64,000 nucleotides of DNA from Ornithodoros turicata (GCF_037126465.1 NC_088204.1:68013807-68077806); one strand, 5' to 3'; positions 34,401-45,559 are shown, numbered from the stretch's first letter. Program-made: numbers and translations. Notes: a model not told the origin generated them from the letters alone.

Positions 34401-34910
34401 CGCTTTAGCTCGTGCATCGGGTGTACGTCGGGTGCCTTTAGTCCATATGCGCGTGAACGCACCTTCCACGCCATGGAGAAGTTCCGGCAAAAGCCATAGC
34501 GCGATCTAGTAGCACGCTGGTGCCGCCGTCCGAAATACGTGAATATAATTGTTGTCACTAGAACATTTGCGATTACTGTTGTGGGCTACAATTCAGCAAA
34601 TCAGTATTGAAAAATGCAGCAATGCGCATCGTGCCGCGCAAGGACACAACGCTACGACAGGACGGGTTCCACATGCACACGCGCACGATAGGCATGCGCC
34701 CGCTTCTCCAGCTGTCTGATTGGATGCCGCCAATCATGCTTCCTGGGGATCCCATTCGTTGCAACCAAGGACGCCACTGTTTTCGTTGCGTTTTTCTTCT
34801 AAACGGTAGCCCTGTGTCAACCAAATTTTGCGTGCATCATACTAATTGAAACTTTGGGGACTTTCATTTGGGGACAAGTTGTTTAAGCGTTTCAGTGCCC
34901 GTTAACGATT
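31476..34910. other. spacer between genes B and C; repeat fragments only
   Basis: A short inverted pair (GCTTCCCAACAA near 32189, TTGTTGGGAAGC near 32275) suggests a ~100-bp foldback. At about 33380-33465 a block ending ACTAAATTCCCTC, poly-T and CTTACAGAGTG resembles 61690-61786. A 78-bp block at 34185-34262 recurs at 38432-38505. No gene was recognised. Confidence 0.45.
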
Positions 34911-34920
34911 AGCAACGCTA

Positions 34921-35168
34921 CACTCTTAAAAATGAACTTCACTGCATAGCACGCTCCCAGCCAACCATCATTGTGAATGATATCGTCATCTGCCCTGATT
35001 TGTTGAAAACGGGGGGCGTACGCCTTTTATGTGATAATTATGAACAGCATAAGTGTCACAAACAAGTGTCCGCGTCCCGTTTTCAACAAATCAGGGCCGA
35101 TAACGACATCATTCGAGATGATGGTTGGCTAGGAGCCTGCTATGCGGTGAAGTTCATTTTTAAGAGTG
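34921..35168. mobile_element. palindromic MITE, CACTCTTAAAAATGAACTTC family
   Basis: The left end CACTCTTAAAAATGAACTTC is perfectly inverted at the right end (GAAGTTCATTTTTAAGAGTG), with TA on both sides (34919-34920, 35169-35170). The 248-bp element is nearly a complete palindrome. Related copies lie at 46811-47800 (split) and 56848-57075. The TA duplication suggests a Tc1/mariner relative. Confidence 0.85.
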
Positions 35169-35862
35169 TAGACAAAAGCCATTGGGAGCAAGCCCAGGCA
35201 GGCTTCGCTTTATTTGCACTGGTTCATCATTGGCGTCCTCAGTCACATTCTCACCTGCTGGTCATCGTTTTGGGAGATTTCGGGGGCATCGCAAGGCTTC
35301 CTGACGCAAGGATCCCAGACTCTTCTTGCGACAGTTGTCTATAACCAAACTCGTTTTCTCCAAACAATTGAAAAAAGTTGCCGGTGGGTAGTTTTCGGCA
35401 CTTTTCAGTAAGTACTGAAAACAAGAATCTCTGTCTATCATACCTGATTATGTTGATTGCACGTCGTATACATTGCTTTTTAATGTCCTTATAGTGGAAA
35501 GTTGCACTAGTGGGTTGTCGTATATTGAACGGAAAGCGGGAAACGTGAAGACAACGCCGGTGTGCTGCATTCAATATTGGCGGTTTCCGCCGCATACATG
35601 TCCTATTAGCGAAATGTATAATGTGTGTACTGCATCAGCCCACTAGAAGGCAATCACAACACCATAGCCGCCCATTTACAAACGTCTGTATTGTGCATAC
35701 TTGTTATTCACCAAGCTTGCTGCACTCTGCAGCTACAACACTCATAACGAGAATTGTTCATGTCACTATATGTAGCACAAAACACTTCTGAAAATTCCAG
35801 AGATCCATTATCAAAACCACGGAGGGTAGTTTGCAAGACAGCGTTCTGTTGTGGAAGTTGTT

Positions 35863-35868
35863 TTTATT
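35863..35868 (-). promoter_or_regulatory. AATAAA polyadenylation signal of SVWC gene C
   Basis: AATAAA on the minus strand lies 81 bp past the stop at 35949. Confidence 0.7.
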
Positions 35869-35948
35869 TGAATTTTACTTCATTTCCGTCCGTTCCTTCT
35901 TTTTTCTTCTCAAGTCTTGTGAGAGCAGCTGATGCCTTCAGTCACGAG

Positions 35949-38121
35949 TCAACAAATAGGCTGAGTACAACACTCGGGATAGAAGCCCCCCTTTGGTGGC
36001 AAGCAACCATCTGGTGGGTCGTCGCACGTTTCGTACATCACGACCTTCAGGTCAACCATGCATCTGGCCACAGCACACTCGTTGATCACCAGAGCCTGAA
36101 TATCCCCGTCTTTGAAAGTATACCCGTGAAACTTGCATTGGCCTAGAATGAGATTTTCTACGTATAGAGGCCAGGCCTCAAAGGCTATCGCCTGGTCAAG
36201 AATCACTGCAATGCGTTTATCAAGAGAAGAAAACTTGCAAAGTCACGAAGTTCTATCCAGCCCTACATGGAGGGCAGAATCTAGCGAACGGATAAGGAAA
36301 TGTGAAGGTTAGTGCCTCATGGAGTCACTAAATAAGCTACTCTTCAGAGTATCGACACTGAGTTCCAAGAGCGAGCATGCGCCATCATGTTTCCGCGCCA
36401 CGCTACTCACGCGCACGCGCACTTCTGGTGCACTACAGCACACGATGCCATGTATCGTACACGGGTGAAATGTTCCTTTCGTTTGCAAGCAGCCCATCAA
36501 GGTTGACGGCCTTGAGCTCACCTTGACATCCTCAGGACGCTGTGATGACAATACATCAATTATCGCACAACAATCGCACAGGCTTCTCTATCGCACAGGG
36601 AGCATTCTGTTAGCAAGTCTTTGGTCCTCAATAGAGTCACTAAATAAGCTCCGCTTCAGAGTATCGACACTGCGGTCCAAGGGAGAGCGGGAGTGCCATC
36701 TTGTTTCCGCACCACACCGGTACCATCCATATTTGAGGATCAAAGACGGCTAACATAATGCTCCCTGTGGGATAGAGAAGCGTGTATGATTGCTGTGCAA
36801 TAATACATGTATTGTCAACCAGAGCATCCCGAGGATGTCAGGGTGAGCTCAAGGCCGTCAACTAGCTGCTGCTTGTAAATGAAAGGAACATTTCACCCGC
36901 GCACGATAGATGGCACAGTGCGCTAAGGTGCGCAGTACGCGTGTGTGCGGGTAGAGCGCCCCGGAAACAAGATGGCGCATGTTCGCTCTTGGAACTTAGT
37001 GTCGATACTCTGAAGCGTAACTTATTTAGTGACTGTAGTGCCTCATAGGACCAAACCTGGCGACGGCTCTTTTCCTGAGGCACATCCGGCGGCGCGTCTA
37101 TTGGCACACAATTTAGCCTACTACTATACTACTACGAGCAGTTATTTTCTCAGTTCATTCTGCTGGTTACTTGTGTGTGTTTAGGCTGGGGGGATCTATT
37201 TATTGTGACAGCACAAGCATGAGTAACGCCGCTTTTACTAATAAGGCGTATGAACAAATCAAGACACGAATTTTCGCGAACAGAATTCGCGAAATTTAGT
37301 GGCCGCGAAGTATGCGTCTGATTCGCGAAAAAGTGGGATCACGAACTCCGACAGTTCTGAGAACACGATCCGAGAACGACCTAGAAGGACAAAACCTAAG
37401 CCCGATAGTTCTCTCATTTCACTTCACGCTACCTGACATTCTCAGCACTTTTGGAAGTTTCTCGGACACCATCTGACGTTCTCAGCAAGTTTCTCAAAGC
37501 TACAAGCCATCAATTGAACCCAGCTGGGCTACGGTTGTGCTAGTTTTGCTGTTGTGACTACATGTGTACGTACCTGTATATGTAGAACAAGCGCAACGGT
37601 CTGTGTAAACCTAATGTACATCTATGAAGGGAGTTGCCTCAGGACAGAAGCCGCCGATATTTCGAACAGAGACTGTTCTTCTTCTGGGAGAAGAAGAAGA
37701 ACAGTCTCTGTTCGAAATATCGGTGGCTTCTGTCCTGAGGCAACTCCCTTCCTATATCTCTACCGGTTCGCTGGATTTCTACCCATCTAATGTACATCTA
37801 TATTATGTATACACTCAATATTACAATCATGTTGATGGCATTCTACATATAAAACATGAGAGCAATGGGGCGTCAGAGTTCAGGGAGAGACACACGTATC
37901 CACTCCTACGAGAAGGGGAATTCCTTTTCACTGCATGAAGACGAACATCCCGCATTGCAAGTCATTTGTGAACAAAACGCGCATGTTTCTTAGTACTTTG
38001 CTTTACACTTTTACTCACGCCCAGTGACGACAGTGGGTTCTGGAGTTATCTTCGCGTTCTCGACAGGCTGATTGGTGCCGAGTAGCACTAGCGTAATCAG
38101 CAACAGATTCCACGGAGACAT
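35949..38121 (-). CDS. secreted SVWC-domain protein, gene C (two exons)
   Basis: Exon 1 is 38121-38019 (103 nt, phase 1): signal peptide MSPWNLLLITLVLLGTNQPV, ending PEPTVVTG plus the first base of a split Arg codon. The donor is GTGAGT. Exon 2 is 36142-35949 (194 nt) after a TTCTAG acceptor. The joined frame is 297 nt, 98 residues, exactly the exon sizes of gene D. The eight cysteines have spacing C-x19-C-x4-C-x11-C-x6-C-x10-CC-x4-C. It shares QCKFHGYT/SCKFHGYT and ETCDDPP with gene D, so these two are the closest pair. Exon 1 is too short to be found by ORF length. The 1.9-kb intron carries a MITE composite and a hairpin. Function is unknown beyond the family's secreted, tick-expanded nature. 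Confidence 0.88.
36322..37035. mobile_element. composite of two GAGTCACTAAATA-family MITEs
   Basis: A left end at 36322 (GAGTCACTAAATAAGC) is followed, without its own right end, by a second left end at 36634 and a right end at 37035. The 11-base sequence TAGTGCCTCAT occurs immediately outside the composite on both sides (36310-36320, 37036-37046). Internal blocks (CATCAAGGTTGACGGCCTTG) match 24475-24863. Sits in the intron of SVWC gene C. Confidence 0.8.
37626..37751. mobile_element. near-perfect 60-bp-arm hairpin
   Basis: The arms (GAAGGGAGTTGCCTCAGGAC... and its inverse) pair with one mismatch over about 60 bp around a loop of a few bases. A single diverged half-arm occurs at 52841-52905. 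In the intron of gene C. Confidence 0.85.
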
Positions 38122-38122
38122 G

Positions 38123-39940
38123 CTGCTTACACTTTCTTAATGTAGGGCGCACTGAAATGTAATATGCAGACATATAAATATAATTGCAAAATAGCACAAT
38201 GAAATAATTATATGTACATGGATATTGGATATACAATTCGAACGAAGGCCACCTCCTAGTTTCGGCATGGAAAGCGATCACCCTGGCCACTGGTCGAATG
38301 GACCACTTCCTTTAACAGCAGCTTTCTACTTTATCAATTACAAGTATCAGTTTGCAGCTAATTACTGTTATATATACGACCATAAGCAATGGCGAGGATG
38401 TCTCGCTTGTGATGGGATTGGGTAACGCACATTAGCGATGAAATATCCCATGTCATGACCACCACATACTTGTTGTATGGGACGCTACGGTATGTACATA
38501 TAATGCTTAGTTACATGCAATACCTAACAAGTGCCTACAAGTGCACAGAGCATCACGCTATAAAACCACCTATAGCTCACGACACAACGTACGCAGCTGT
38601 TGACCATGGATGCACGTTTCTCAGCACCTCCTAAGATCAAATTGCCGAAGCATCTCTCCTCTCGTCTCATGCTCTCGCTGACGGCCTGAGCCATGTACAA
38701 TAACACACGTCTCTGTATCGAGCACAGACTTAGTTTAGTTTAGCTCAATTATCATTCAACGAGTGTCAATTGAACAGAGCCGCACCCTTTCTTCAGCACA
38801 GGAGAAATTCGCAGAGGAAGAGCGCTTTGTAGTCCTATATGGGCAATGTTCACGACGTATCTTTGCGGACATCCATTCTCGATAGCTTCAGTAGAAATCA
38901 TCATGAGAGAAGAGTCTACAGGAAAAATAACGGAGAAGACGCTGTTCCTCTACGTGAGTTCATATCGGAATGTCTCGAGGGCCAGATGTGCTGGGGATCT
39001 CCTCAACCCTTGGCTTCACTCTGGGACGTTGCCTATACGGAACTGAAGCTTCTTGGGAGCTGCCTATGGAACTCAAGCGTCGTAGTCCACGGGCCGCCAC
39101 ATCACTCCCCTCTCAGACGCGGAGTGGCGAGAATTGTGGAGAGAACCGCGGAGACAACCGCGTCTCAGCTGCAGGACATGCGCGCGCATGACCCACGCAG
39201 GGACGTCGGAAGATGGGACGGGGGGCGAGAGAGAAAAATCACCTCCCTTGAGTTTTGGCTCCGGGGGCTGCACCGTGTCAAGCTTCTGCACCGACTTATG
39301 AAAACAGCGTACGGGTATTGTCGCATCCTATCTGCATATCTATCATGACTGCTCGGTTGTTAAGATAACGCTTTCCGCCATTCACTCATTCCATATAGTT
39401 CTTGCTTTTCGTCTTTTCTAGTCGTTATACATATATCGACAATACTTGGCAATTTAAAGCGACTGTAAAGTGAAACATAACCACCATGTTTTAAGATGCC
39501 ATCATGCAGAGCTTGGCTTTGTGATGGCTTTGCATGGCTTTGCACACACTTTTTGTACTAGTTCATTTTGAACACTTTTAGTAAGAAACTTAACGGTGGC
39601 AACCTTCTACGTTCGCCGAGGAAAACAGTGGGAGCTCACTCCTAATTGGCAGACAGGTATCACGTGATATTGCAATACTAAACAGCAACTCTTGAGAAGT
39701 TCGGTTTAAACTGTTGTTGCCTGTCAGAATATTCTCTGTAAGAATAGCTGCGCGACGTGTGCCATCTGTTGGCCTTTGTCTCTCTCCTCGTCTCGGTGTC
39801 GTCTGCTCCTCTGTCATTCATCACCCACGGTCCCGGCGTGGCCGCGTAAGAATAAGATGAAAGCTGTGAAGGTCACTTGGTATCACTGCTGCGTGCGAAA
39901 CCTCGCATCCAGGCGCTTTATACTGATGTATCGTACACGT
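38123..39940. other. upstream of gene C; no recognisable gene
   Basis: A TATATTTATA-like motif on the minus strand at about 38170-38183 could be the gene C TATA element. The block at 38432-38505 duplicates 34185-34262. A 169-codon plus frame at 38839-39348 has no recognisable domain. Confidence 0.4.
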
Positions 39941-40266
39941 TCTGGTGTTCCAGGATGCGCCAACCAGGGGAAGGGTGGGTGGTTGGACTCGGTCAGAGAA
40001 GCGTTACCACAAGGTAGCTGCCATCCGTCGATCACGGAAGCTGTGTGTTCCTGTGGCTGCTTCATTCTGCTAAACTTGACTGTCTTGTTCTCCCAAATTC
40101 ATTGCTTGGTATCTTAAATGCGGCATACCATGTGCGTATCATATGTCTCTACGTTAAACAAATATTTTATTGCTTATTTTCAGCTGCATCACTTGCTTGT
40201 GGGCAGCCCTTCGTACACACTTTATTTTTGCGGAAACTCGAGAGACTCGGGAGCAAGGAATAGAGG

Positions 40267-41769
40267 GTGGTTCCGGTTTTGCCTACTTCTGGGTCCCGTT
40301 GGTTCGCACAGGATGTTTTCCTCGCGTGTCTCGTTCGGCACGGACGCTTATTCCCGCCCCACAGCCGTCCCGCCCCACAGCCCGAGCCTCCGTCGTCCTG
40401 GCGTGACAGGAGTAGGTCACCTGTGGGCCGCCGAGCAACTGATGAACCTCCTGTGGACTTTCACATGTCGGATGCAAGTGGACCTCCTCCCCCTCCGTCG
40501 CCGCACTGTGACTGGTCACAAGATACGGTGACGTACGACCCCAGTAAGGGCCCTGAAGATGATGGTGCAGCGGACCGCTTCACATTGGTGACATATCGAA
40601 AGAACCGGCCGAAAGGAATTCCCGTGCTCTTCAAACCCATCGATGTCTCCCGTTCCTTCTGGAAGGTTAACCCCAATGTTGTGGCTCAGGACATATGCGC
40701 TGCGGCGCAGGAGTCAATTTCTCACCATCGCATTAGCAAGGATGGCAGCTTGTGCGTCTTCGTGAAATCTCAAGGAGCGGTTTCCAACCTTTTGGCGCTT
40801 GAATTCGTGGCGGGTATGGCTGTTTCCGCTTCAATCCCGTCATCATATGTGAATAACATGGGAAAAATCAATGACGTACCACTTGACTATGACAACAGTG
40901 ACCTTGTTTCGTACCTGGCGCAAGAAGGCGTCATAGCGGCACGCCGCCAAGTTCGTCACGTCTATCATGAAGACGGTACGGACAGCTTCATACCTCTTCG
41001 TAGTGTCATCCTCACGTTCAAGCCCACCCTGAAGCTCCCTGAGAAGGTACACTTGGGATTCTGCACACACAATGTTTACGAGTAGGTGGAGGGTCCAACC
41101 CAATGCTATAACTGCCAGCGTTTCGGGCATCTCTCGCGCAACTGTCGTTGGCCCACACGGTGCAAGATTTGTTCGGGACCGCACTCCCTCAAGGAGTGCA
41201 CTGCGCGGCGGCAACCAAGATGCTCCAACTGCGGAGGTCCACATGCGGCTTCCCACTCACTGTGTCCGCGCAAGCGGTCAGCGATACAACGGTTCCATAT
41301 GGAGGTACTCCCCAGCATTGTGGGCCCGGGGGTCAGCAGTGCCGGCGATCCTCGTAATCGGCACGCCACAAACGTGGTGTCGCCCCCCCAGCGTGCGCCG
41401 CCTCCACATCGGGTTCAGCGGGCTCCAAAGCGCACAAGAGTGTCCTTGAGAGAGCCAACGCTTAGCCTGGATGCCCAGCACCCCCTGACGTCTTCGCCTC
41501 CCTTGCGCCAGACCTATACGGATGTCGTCAAAAGGGCTGCTGTGGTTCCACAAATTGGTGCACAGACAAGCACACCGCTCCCTCCGCGACTGAGGCAGTC
41601 TGAGCGACAAGTGAGCGGTAGCGCTCCGGCAGCTGTGCTGGTCCCCCTGATTCTGGCCGTCCTCAAGGCCATCTTAGCGGCATACCCGGACGCCGCTGGA
41701 CTCCAGGAGGTCCAGGCCTTGCTCGCTGCGGAAAAGTTTCTGACCGCGGGTCATGGATCATCTGTATAA
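40267..41769 (+). CDS. LINE ORF1, gag-like zinc-knuckle protein with one in-frame stop
   Basis: One frame runs from 40267 to 41769 with a single TAG at 41083-41085. A likelier start is the ATG at 40465 (MSDASGPPPPPSPH), because the upstream part is poorly conserved in character. After the stop come three zinc knuckles: CYNCQRFGHLSRNC, CKICSGPHSLKEC and CSNCGGPHAASHSLC. This is the RNA-binding nucleocapsid-like module of LINE ORF1. It is followed by a proline-rich stretch and a hydrophobic segment (AVLVPLILAVLKAILAAYP). The end overlaps the ORF2 start by 17 bases. The TAG could be a CAG-to-TAG transition. Confidence 0.85.
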
Positions 41770-43921
41770 GCGAGCTACTATTCTCCAGTGGAATGCGCGT
41801 GGTCTGCGTACGAAGTTGCCAGACCTCAAGTTGTTTTTATTGAAGTACTGGACTCCAATTTTGGCCATCTGTGAAGCATACGTGAAGCAAGATTTCCGAC
41901 TTAGTGGATATACCGTCTTTGGTCAGCAAGGGGGATCATCTTGGAGGACAGTGCTGTGTGTGCGACAAGACTTGGCTGTGACGCAAGTACACACGGCGAG
42001 TCAGCTGCCTTTCGACTGTGTCCACTGCAAGATTCTTCTTGGGAAATTTTCACTGTCTGTTCTCAGCGTGTACGTGCCGACGTCAGTCCAGACGACAGCC
42101 CATGACCTAACACTAGCTCTGGCAGGGGTGGGTGATCCCTTCCTTGTTGTTGGAGATATTAACGCTCATCACCCCTTGTGGGGGAGTCGCAGACGAGACA
42201 GCAAGGGGTCCCTGTGGTGCGACATCATTGAAGACCTGGATCTTTGTGTCTTAAATGACGGGTCTCCAACATTCCTCTGCCGGGACCACTCAACAGACGT
42301 ATTAGACATTTCGCTTTGTTCGAGGGACGTTTTTCCGTACCTGACCTGGTCCACGGACCTGGACGGAAGAGGTAGTGACCACGTTCCTATATTTGTCTCC
42401 TACTCCAAGTACACATCCGGGGCAGGCCGCAGAACCGTACGGCTAACAAATTGGAAGTCCTTTCGTGAACTGTGCAAAAAGGACGTGCGCGTGGGAATGA
42501 CCGCAGGCAAATTTACCGACCATATTGTGAACTCTCTGACGTCTTCCACCACAACTGCAAAGATCAGCGCTGGCCACGCAGGTACTGATCCGGAGGTGGA
42601 GCGTTTGCGTGCCATTCGGAGACGGGCAGAGCGGAAGGCTCGGCGATCCGGCCAACTTGCAGATGCACGAGTCGCGCGTCGTGCGAATGCATCGGTACAG
42701 AAAGCCTTGAAGGCTGTTGACAAAAAAAGATGGCGTCAATTTTGCGCGTCTCTGACTCCGTTTTCAAGCCCTGCGAAGGTCTGGCGGATTGCGCGGTGTC
42801 TCCGCGAAGCTCCTCCCGCGAGGAACCCCCTCAGATCTCTGGCACTCTCAGTATCTAGGCGTGAGAAGGAAGTTGCCCACGACTTCTGCAAAATTCTGGC
42901 AGCAAGGTCCGAGGCAGCTACATGTGCAGCTTTTCGGAGCAATGCATTGGAGCTGCAGTATACTATTAGTCGAGCCCCGTCAGTGTCTGACCCTGACATG
43001 GACGCAGACCTCACGTTTGCCGAACTCAAGGCTGCGCTGGCACTCTCCCACAAGAAGTCGTCGCCGGGTCCTGACAAGGTCACCTACATGGCGCTCCGCG
43101 ATTTGGACGACGCATCCCTTTTGGCGCTCTTAGAGGTTTATAACACGTCATGGAGGGATGGGCAGGTCTCTGCCGCGTGGAAGGAGGCACGTGTAGTCCC
43201 CATCCTGAAACCGGGAAAACAACCCTCCGATCTGGCGTCTTTCCGACCTGTGAGCCTCACCAGCTGCTTAGGCAAGGTCCTTGAACGCATGATACTGCAC
43301 CGGCTCGAGTGGTGGCTGGAGCGAAGACCTGTTTTTCCTCAGGAAATGGCGGGTTTCCGCAGGCACCGTAACTCCATGGATTCGGTGATCGATTTAGTCT
43401 CTTCGGTCGAAGAAGCGAAGGCGCGAAGGAAAATAGCGATGGCTGTCTTCCTGGACATCAAACGGGCGTACGATTCCGTAAGCCATCCCTGTGTTATTCA
43501 TGGGTTGTTGCAGGCCCAGGTGCCTCATAGGGCACTGACGTGGCTCTCCGACTTCCTCCGTCAACGGAAGATTTTCGTCACTACAGGCGAGGGGGACACG
43601 GAAAAGATCACTGTGCCACACGGAGTTCCTCAGGGAAGTGTCCTTAGCCCCCTGTTATTCAACATTGTCTTGATGGGCCTCAAGGAGTGCCTTCCTCGGA
43701 GGGTGCATCTGTCCATCTATGCTGATGATATTTGCGTCTGGACTGTTGGCAAGTCCCGCCCTGCAATTCAGCGTCGGCTCCAGAGCTCACTTGATGCCAT
43801 ACATGCCTACTTCCTGAACGCAGGGATGGACATCTCCACTGAGAAAAGTGCTACCCTTCCGTTTACCCGGAAAGAGATGCGCCTGTTCCAAGTACACATC
43901 GGGGGGTCCCTGTTAAGGTAG
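41753..43921 (+). CDS. LINE ORF2, endonuclease and reverse transcriptase (truncated by TAG)
   Basis: Starts at the ATG at 41753. The AP-like endonuclease carries LQWNARGL near residue 9, ICEAYVK near 40, VVGDINAHHPLWGS near 132-145 and GSDHVPIF near 206. The reverse transcriptase carries KKSSPGPDKVTYMAL, the AFLD-type motif AVFLDIKRAYDSVSH (first catalytic Asp near 567), GVPQGSVLSPLLFN and the YADD catalytic box near 656-659. A TAG at 43919 ends the frame after 722 residues. Translation past the stop continues the expected thumb and linker (VRHHRFLGVVLDRNLSWARH). Confidence 0.9.
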   Translation: MDHLYKRATILQWNARGLRTKLPDLKLFLLKYWTPILAICEAYVKQDFRLSGYTVFGQQGGSSWRTVLCVRQDLAVTQVHTASQLPFDCVHCKILLGKFSLSVLSVYVPTSVQTTAHDLTLALAGVGDPFLVVGDINAHHPLWGSRRRDSKGSLWCDIIEDLDLCVLNDGSPTFLCRDHSTDVLDISLCSRDVFPYLTWSTDLDGRGSDHVPIFVSYSKYTSGAGRRTVRLTNWKSFRELCKKDVRVGMTAGKFTDHIVNSLTSSTTTAKISAGHAGTDPEVERLRAIRRRAERKARRSGQLADARVARRANASVQKALKAVDKKRWRQFCASLTPFSSPAKVWRIARCLREAPPARNPLRSLALSVSRREKEVAHDFCKILAARSEAATCAAFRSNALELQYTISRAPSVSDPDMDADLTFAELKAALALSHKKSSPGPDKVTYMALRDLDDASLLALLEVYNTSWRDGQVSAAWKEARVVPILKPGKQPSDLASFRPVSLTSCLGKVLERMILHRLEWWLERRPVFPQEMAGFRRHRNSMDSVIDLVSSVEEAKARRKIAMAVFLDIKRAYDSVSHPCVIHGLLQAQVPHRALTWLSDFLRQRKIFVTTGEGDTEKITVPHGVPQGSVLSPLLFNIVLMGLKECLPRRVHLSIYADDICVWTVGKSRPAIQRRLQSSLDAIHAYFLNAGMDISTEKSATLPFTRKEMRLFQVHIGGSLLR

Positions 43922-44106
43922 GTCAGGCACCACAGGTTCCTCGGTGTTGTGTTGGACCGCAACCTGTCGTGGGCAAGACACATTGACTATCTCTCTTCAA
44001 AGGCGCAACATTGGGGAAATGTGATACGTCACTTTGCCGGCTTGCGCTGGGGGTGTACTGAGCGGGACCTCCTTAAGCACTCCACAAAGCGCTTGTTCGT
44101 GGCTCA

Positions 44107-45441
44107 GTAGTCTACAGCCTTCCTGTGTTGCACGGACTATCACGGACGTCCGAACACAAGCTCCGTTGCGTCTTGGCGCGCAGTTTGCGGACCTGTCTTG
44201 GCGTTCCGCGTTGCGCTGAGACGAGGATGGTGGTAGCCGAGGCCAGGGAACTCCCAATTGGCGTCCTCCGCAAGAGAGAAACTTTCCGCCACTACTTGCG
44301 ATTGCGAGCTCACCATCGCCGCCACCCACTGGTACAGAAGCTTCGTAAGCGAAACCGCAGCAAAATCGCGCAGTGTGTGCAAGAACTAACGGACCATATA
44401 CCTGCCTTCACTGTTGCCCCATCCGCTTCTTCAGTAGCGCCATGGACACTGCCGAAACCATCCATCTTGTCTCACATCCCTGGGATCAAGGTGCCGAAGA
44501 GCCAAACCCCTGCTCCAGTCCTCAAGCAGGCTACTCTGGAGTGGATGGACGCTACATACGGAAACCAAACCGCTGTATATACGGACGGTTCCTCCACTAC
44601 AGGCGGCTCATCTGCGGCATTTGTAATCCCAGAGGAGTCAATTTCACGTGGGTTCCGCCTATCGCACCGCACCTCGGCCACCTCTGCGGAGTTGTATGCC
44701 ATCCTGCTATTCCTAAGGTCTATTTTGGATCACCACCCCCGCCTCTGGGTGGTTTACACAGATTCGCGGGCAGCGCTGCAGTGCATAGACAACATGGGCA
44801 TCCGTGGCTCCTTGGATCCGGTGGTAGTGAACATCCTGACGACACTCAAGGTTTTAGAAGACAGGGGCCACCGGCTCACCCTCCAATGGGTCCCTAGCCA
44901 CATTGGAATAAGAGGCAATGAGGTAGCGGATCGGGCAGCTGCTGCAGCTCACCATCGCCGCTCAGCAGTCTCCATCATACTTTCGAATGGAGATAGGCGC
45001 ACCCTCTTGTCCGCGTTGACGTCGCCCTGGGCCCATCAGGAATGGTGTCATGACATCACCCGGTGGTCGCTTCTGTATGCTGTTGACCCAACACTTTCAT
45101 TTGACATGCCAAGCGGTTTCCCTCGCCTCTTTACGTCTCTAGTGCGTCGTTTACGACTTAGCGTCGCATTCACCCCTGCACTCCAGTATAGGCTGGGCCA
45201 CAGCACCACGGCGCTGTGTACAACTTGTGGTTTACCGGCAACAATCCGACACGTTCTCGAAGACTGTAGCCAGTACGTACGCGAGCGACGGGCCTTTAAA
45301 TCTCAACTTGAAATGCTGGATCAGAGGCCATTCAACATCTGCAAAGTTCTCGGCCCATGGAGTAACCCTGGACACCAGTGCCGTGCACTTGGCGCTCTTC
45401 TTTCCTTTCTGAGGGCCACCGGCCTCCTTCACGAACTGTAG
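44107..45441 (+). pseudogene. LINE ORF2 C-terminal part: RNase H and CCHC
   Basis: In the next frame (one base offset from ORF2) the protein resumes at VVYSLPVLHGLSRTSEHKL and runs to a stop at 45439-45441. RNase H catalytic residues are present: Asp in AVYTDGSS, Glu in TSAELYAI, Asp in VVYTDSRAAL and Asp in GNEVADRA. A terminal zinc-type motif (CTTCGLPATIRHVLEDC) follows. The same C-terminal module occurs in the fragments at 50213-50955 and 63345-64000. Confidence 0.88.
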
Positions 45442-45559
45442 GGATTTCCTTCCCTCGTCATCCTTTCATGTGAACCTTTTTGGAATGGGGTAGGGTCCTG
45501 CACTCAACGCAGGGAAACATCCCACGTCATCATCAGCCATTCATCTATGTTGTTGTTGT

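Larger units (their letters stand above)
39955..45540 (+). mobile_element. nearly complete RNase H-bearing LINE (I/LOA/R1-like group)
   Basis: The element contains a 5' region (shared with 15783-15970), a gag-like ORF1 with zinc knuckles, and ORF2 with AP-endonuclease, reverse transcriptase and RNase H. A short 3' UTR ends in CGTCATCATCAGCC. The gene order and the RNase H suggest the I/LOA/R1 side of the non-LTR tree; the exact clade would need a tree. The 5' border is uncertain. Three lesions inactivate it: TAG at 41083, TAG at 43919 and a one-base frameshift near 44100-44107. Few lesions in 5.5 kb imply a recent insertion. Confidence 0.85.

Noticed and set aside
38839..39348. 169-codon plus-strand frame
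   Set aside because: No signal peptide, domain or splice support. Length alone is not convincing in this GC-mixed region.
40961..41450. zinc-knuckle gag as an integrated virus
   Set aside because: The downstream AP-endonuclease, non-LTR reverse transcriptase and RNase H order, with no LTRs or envelope, identifies a LINE.
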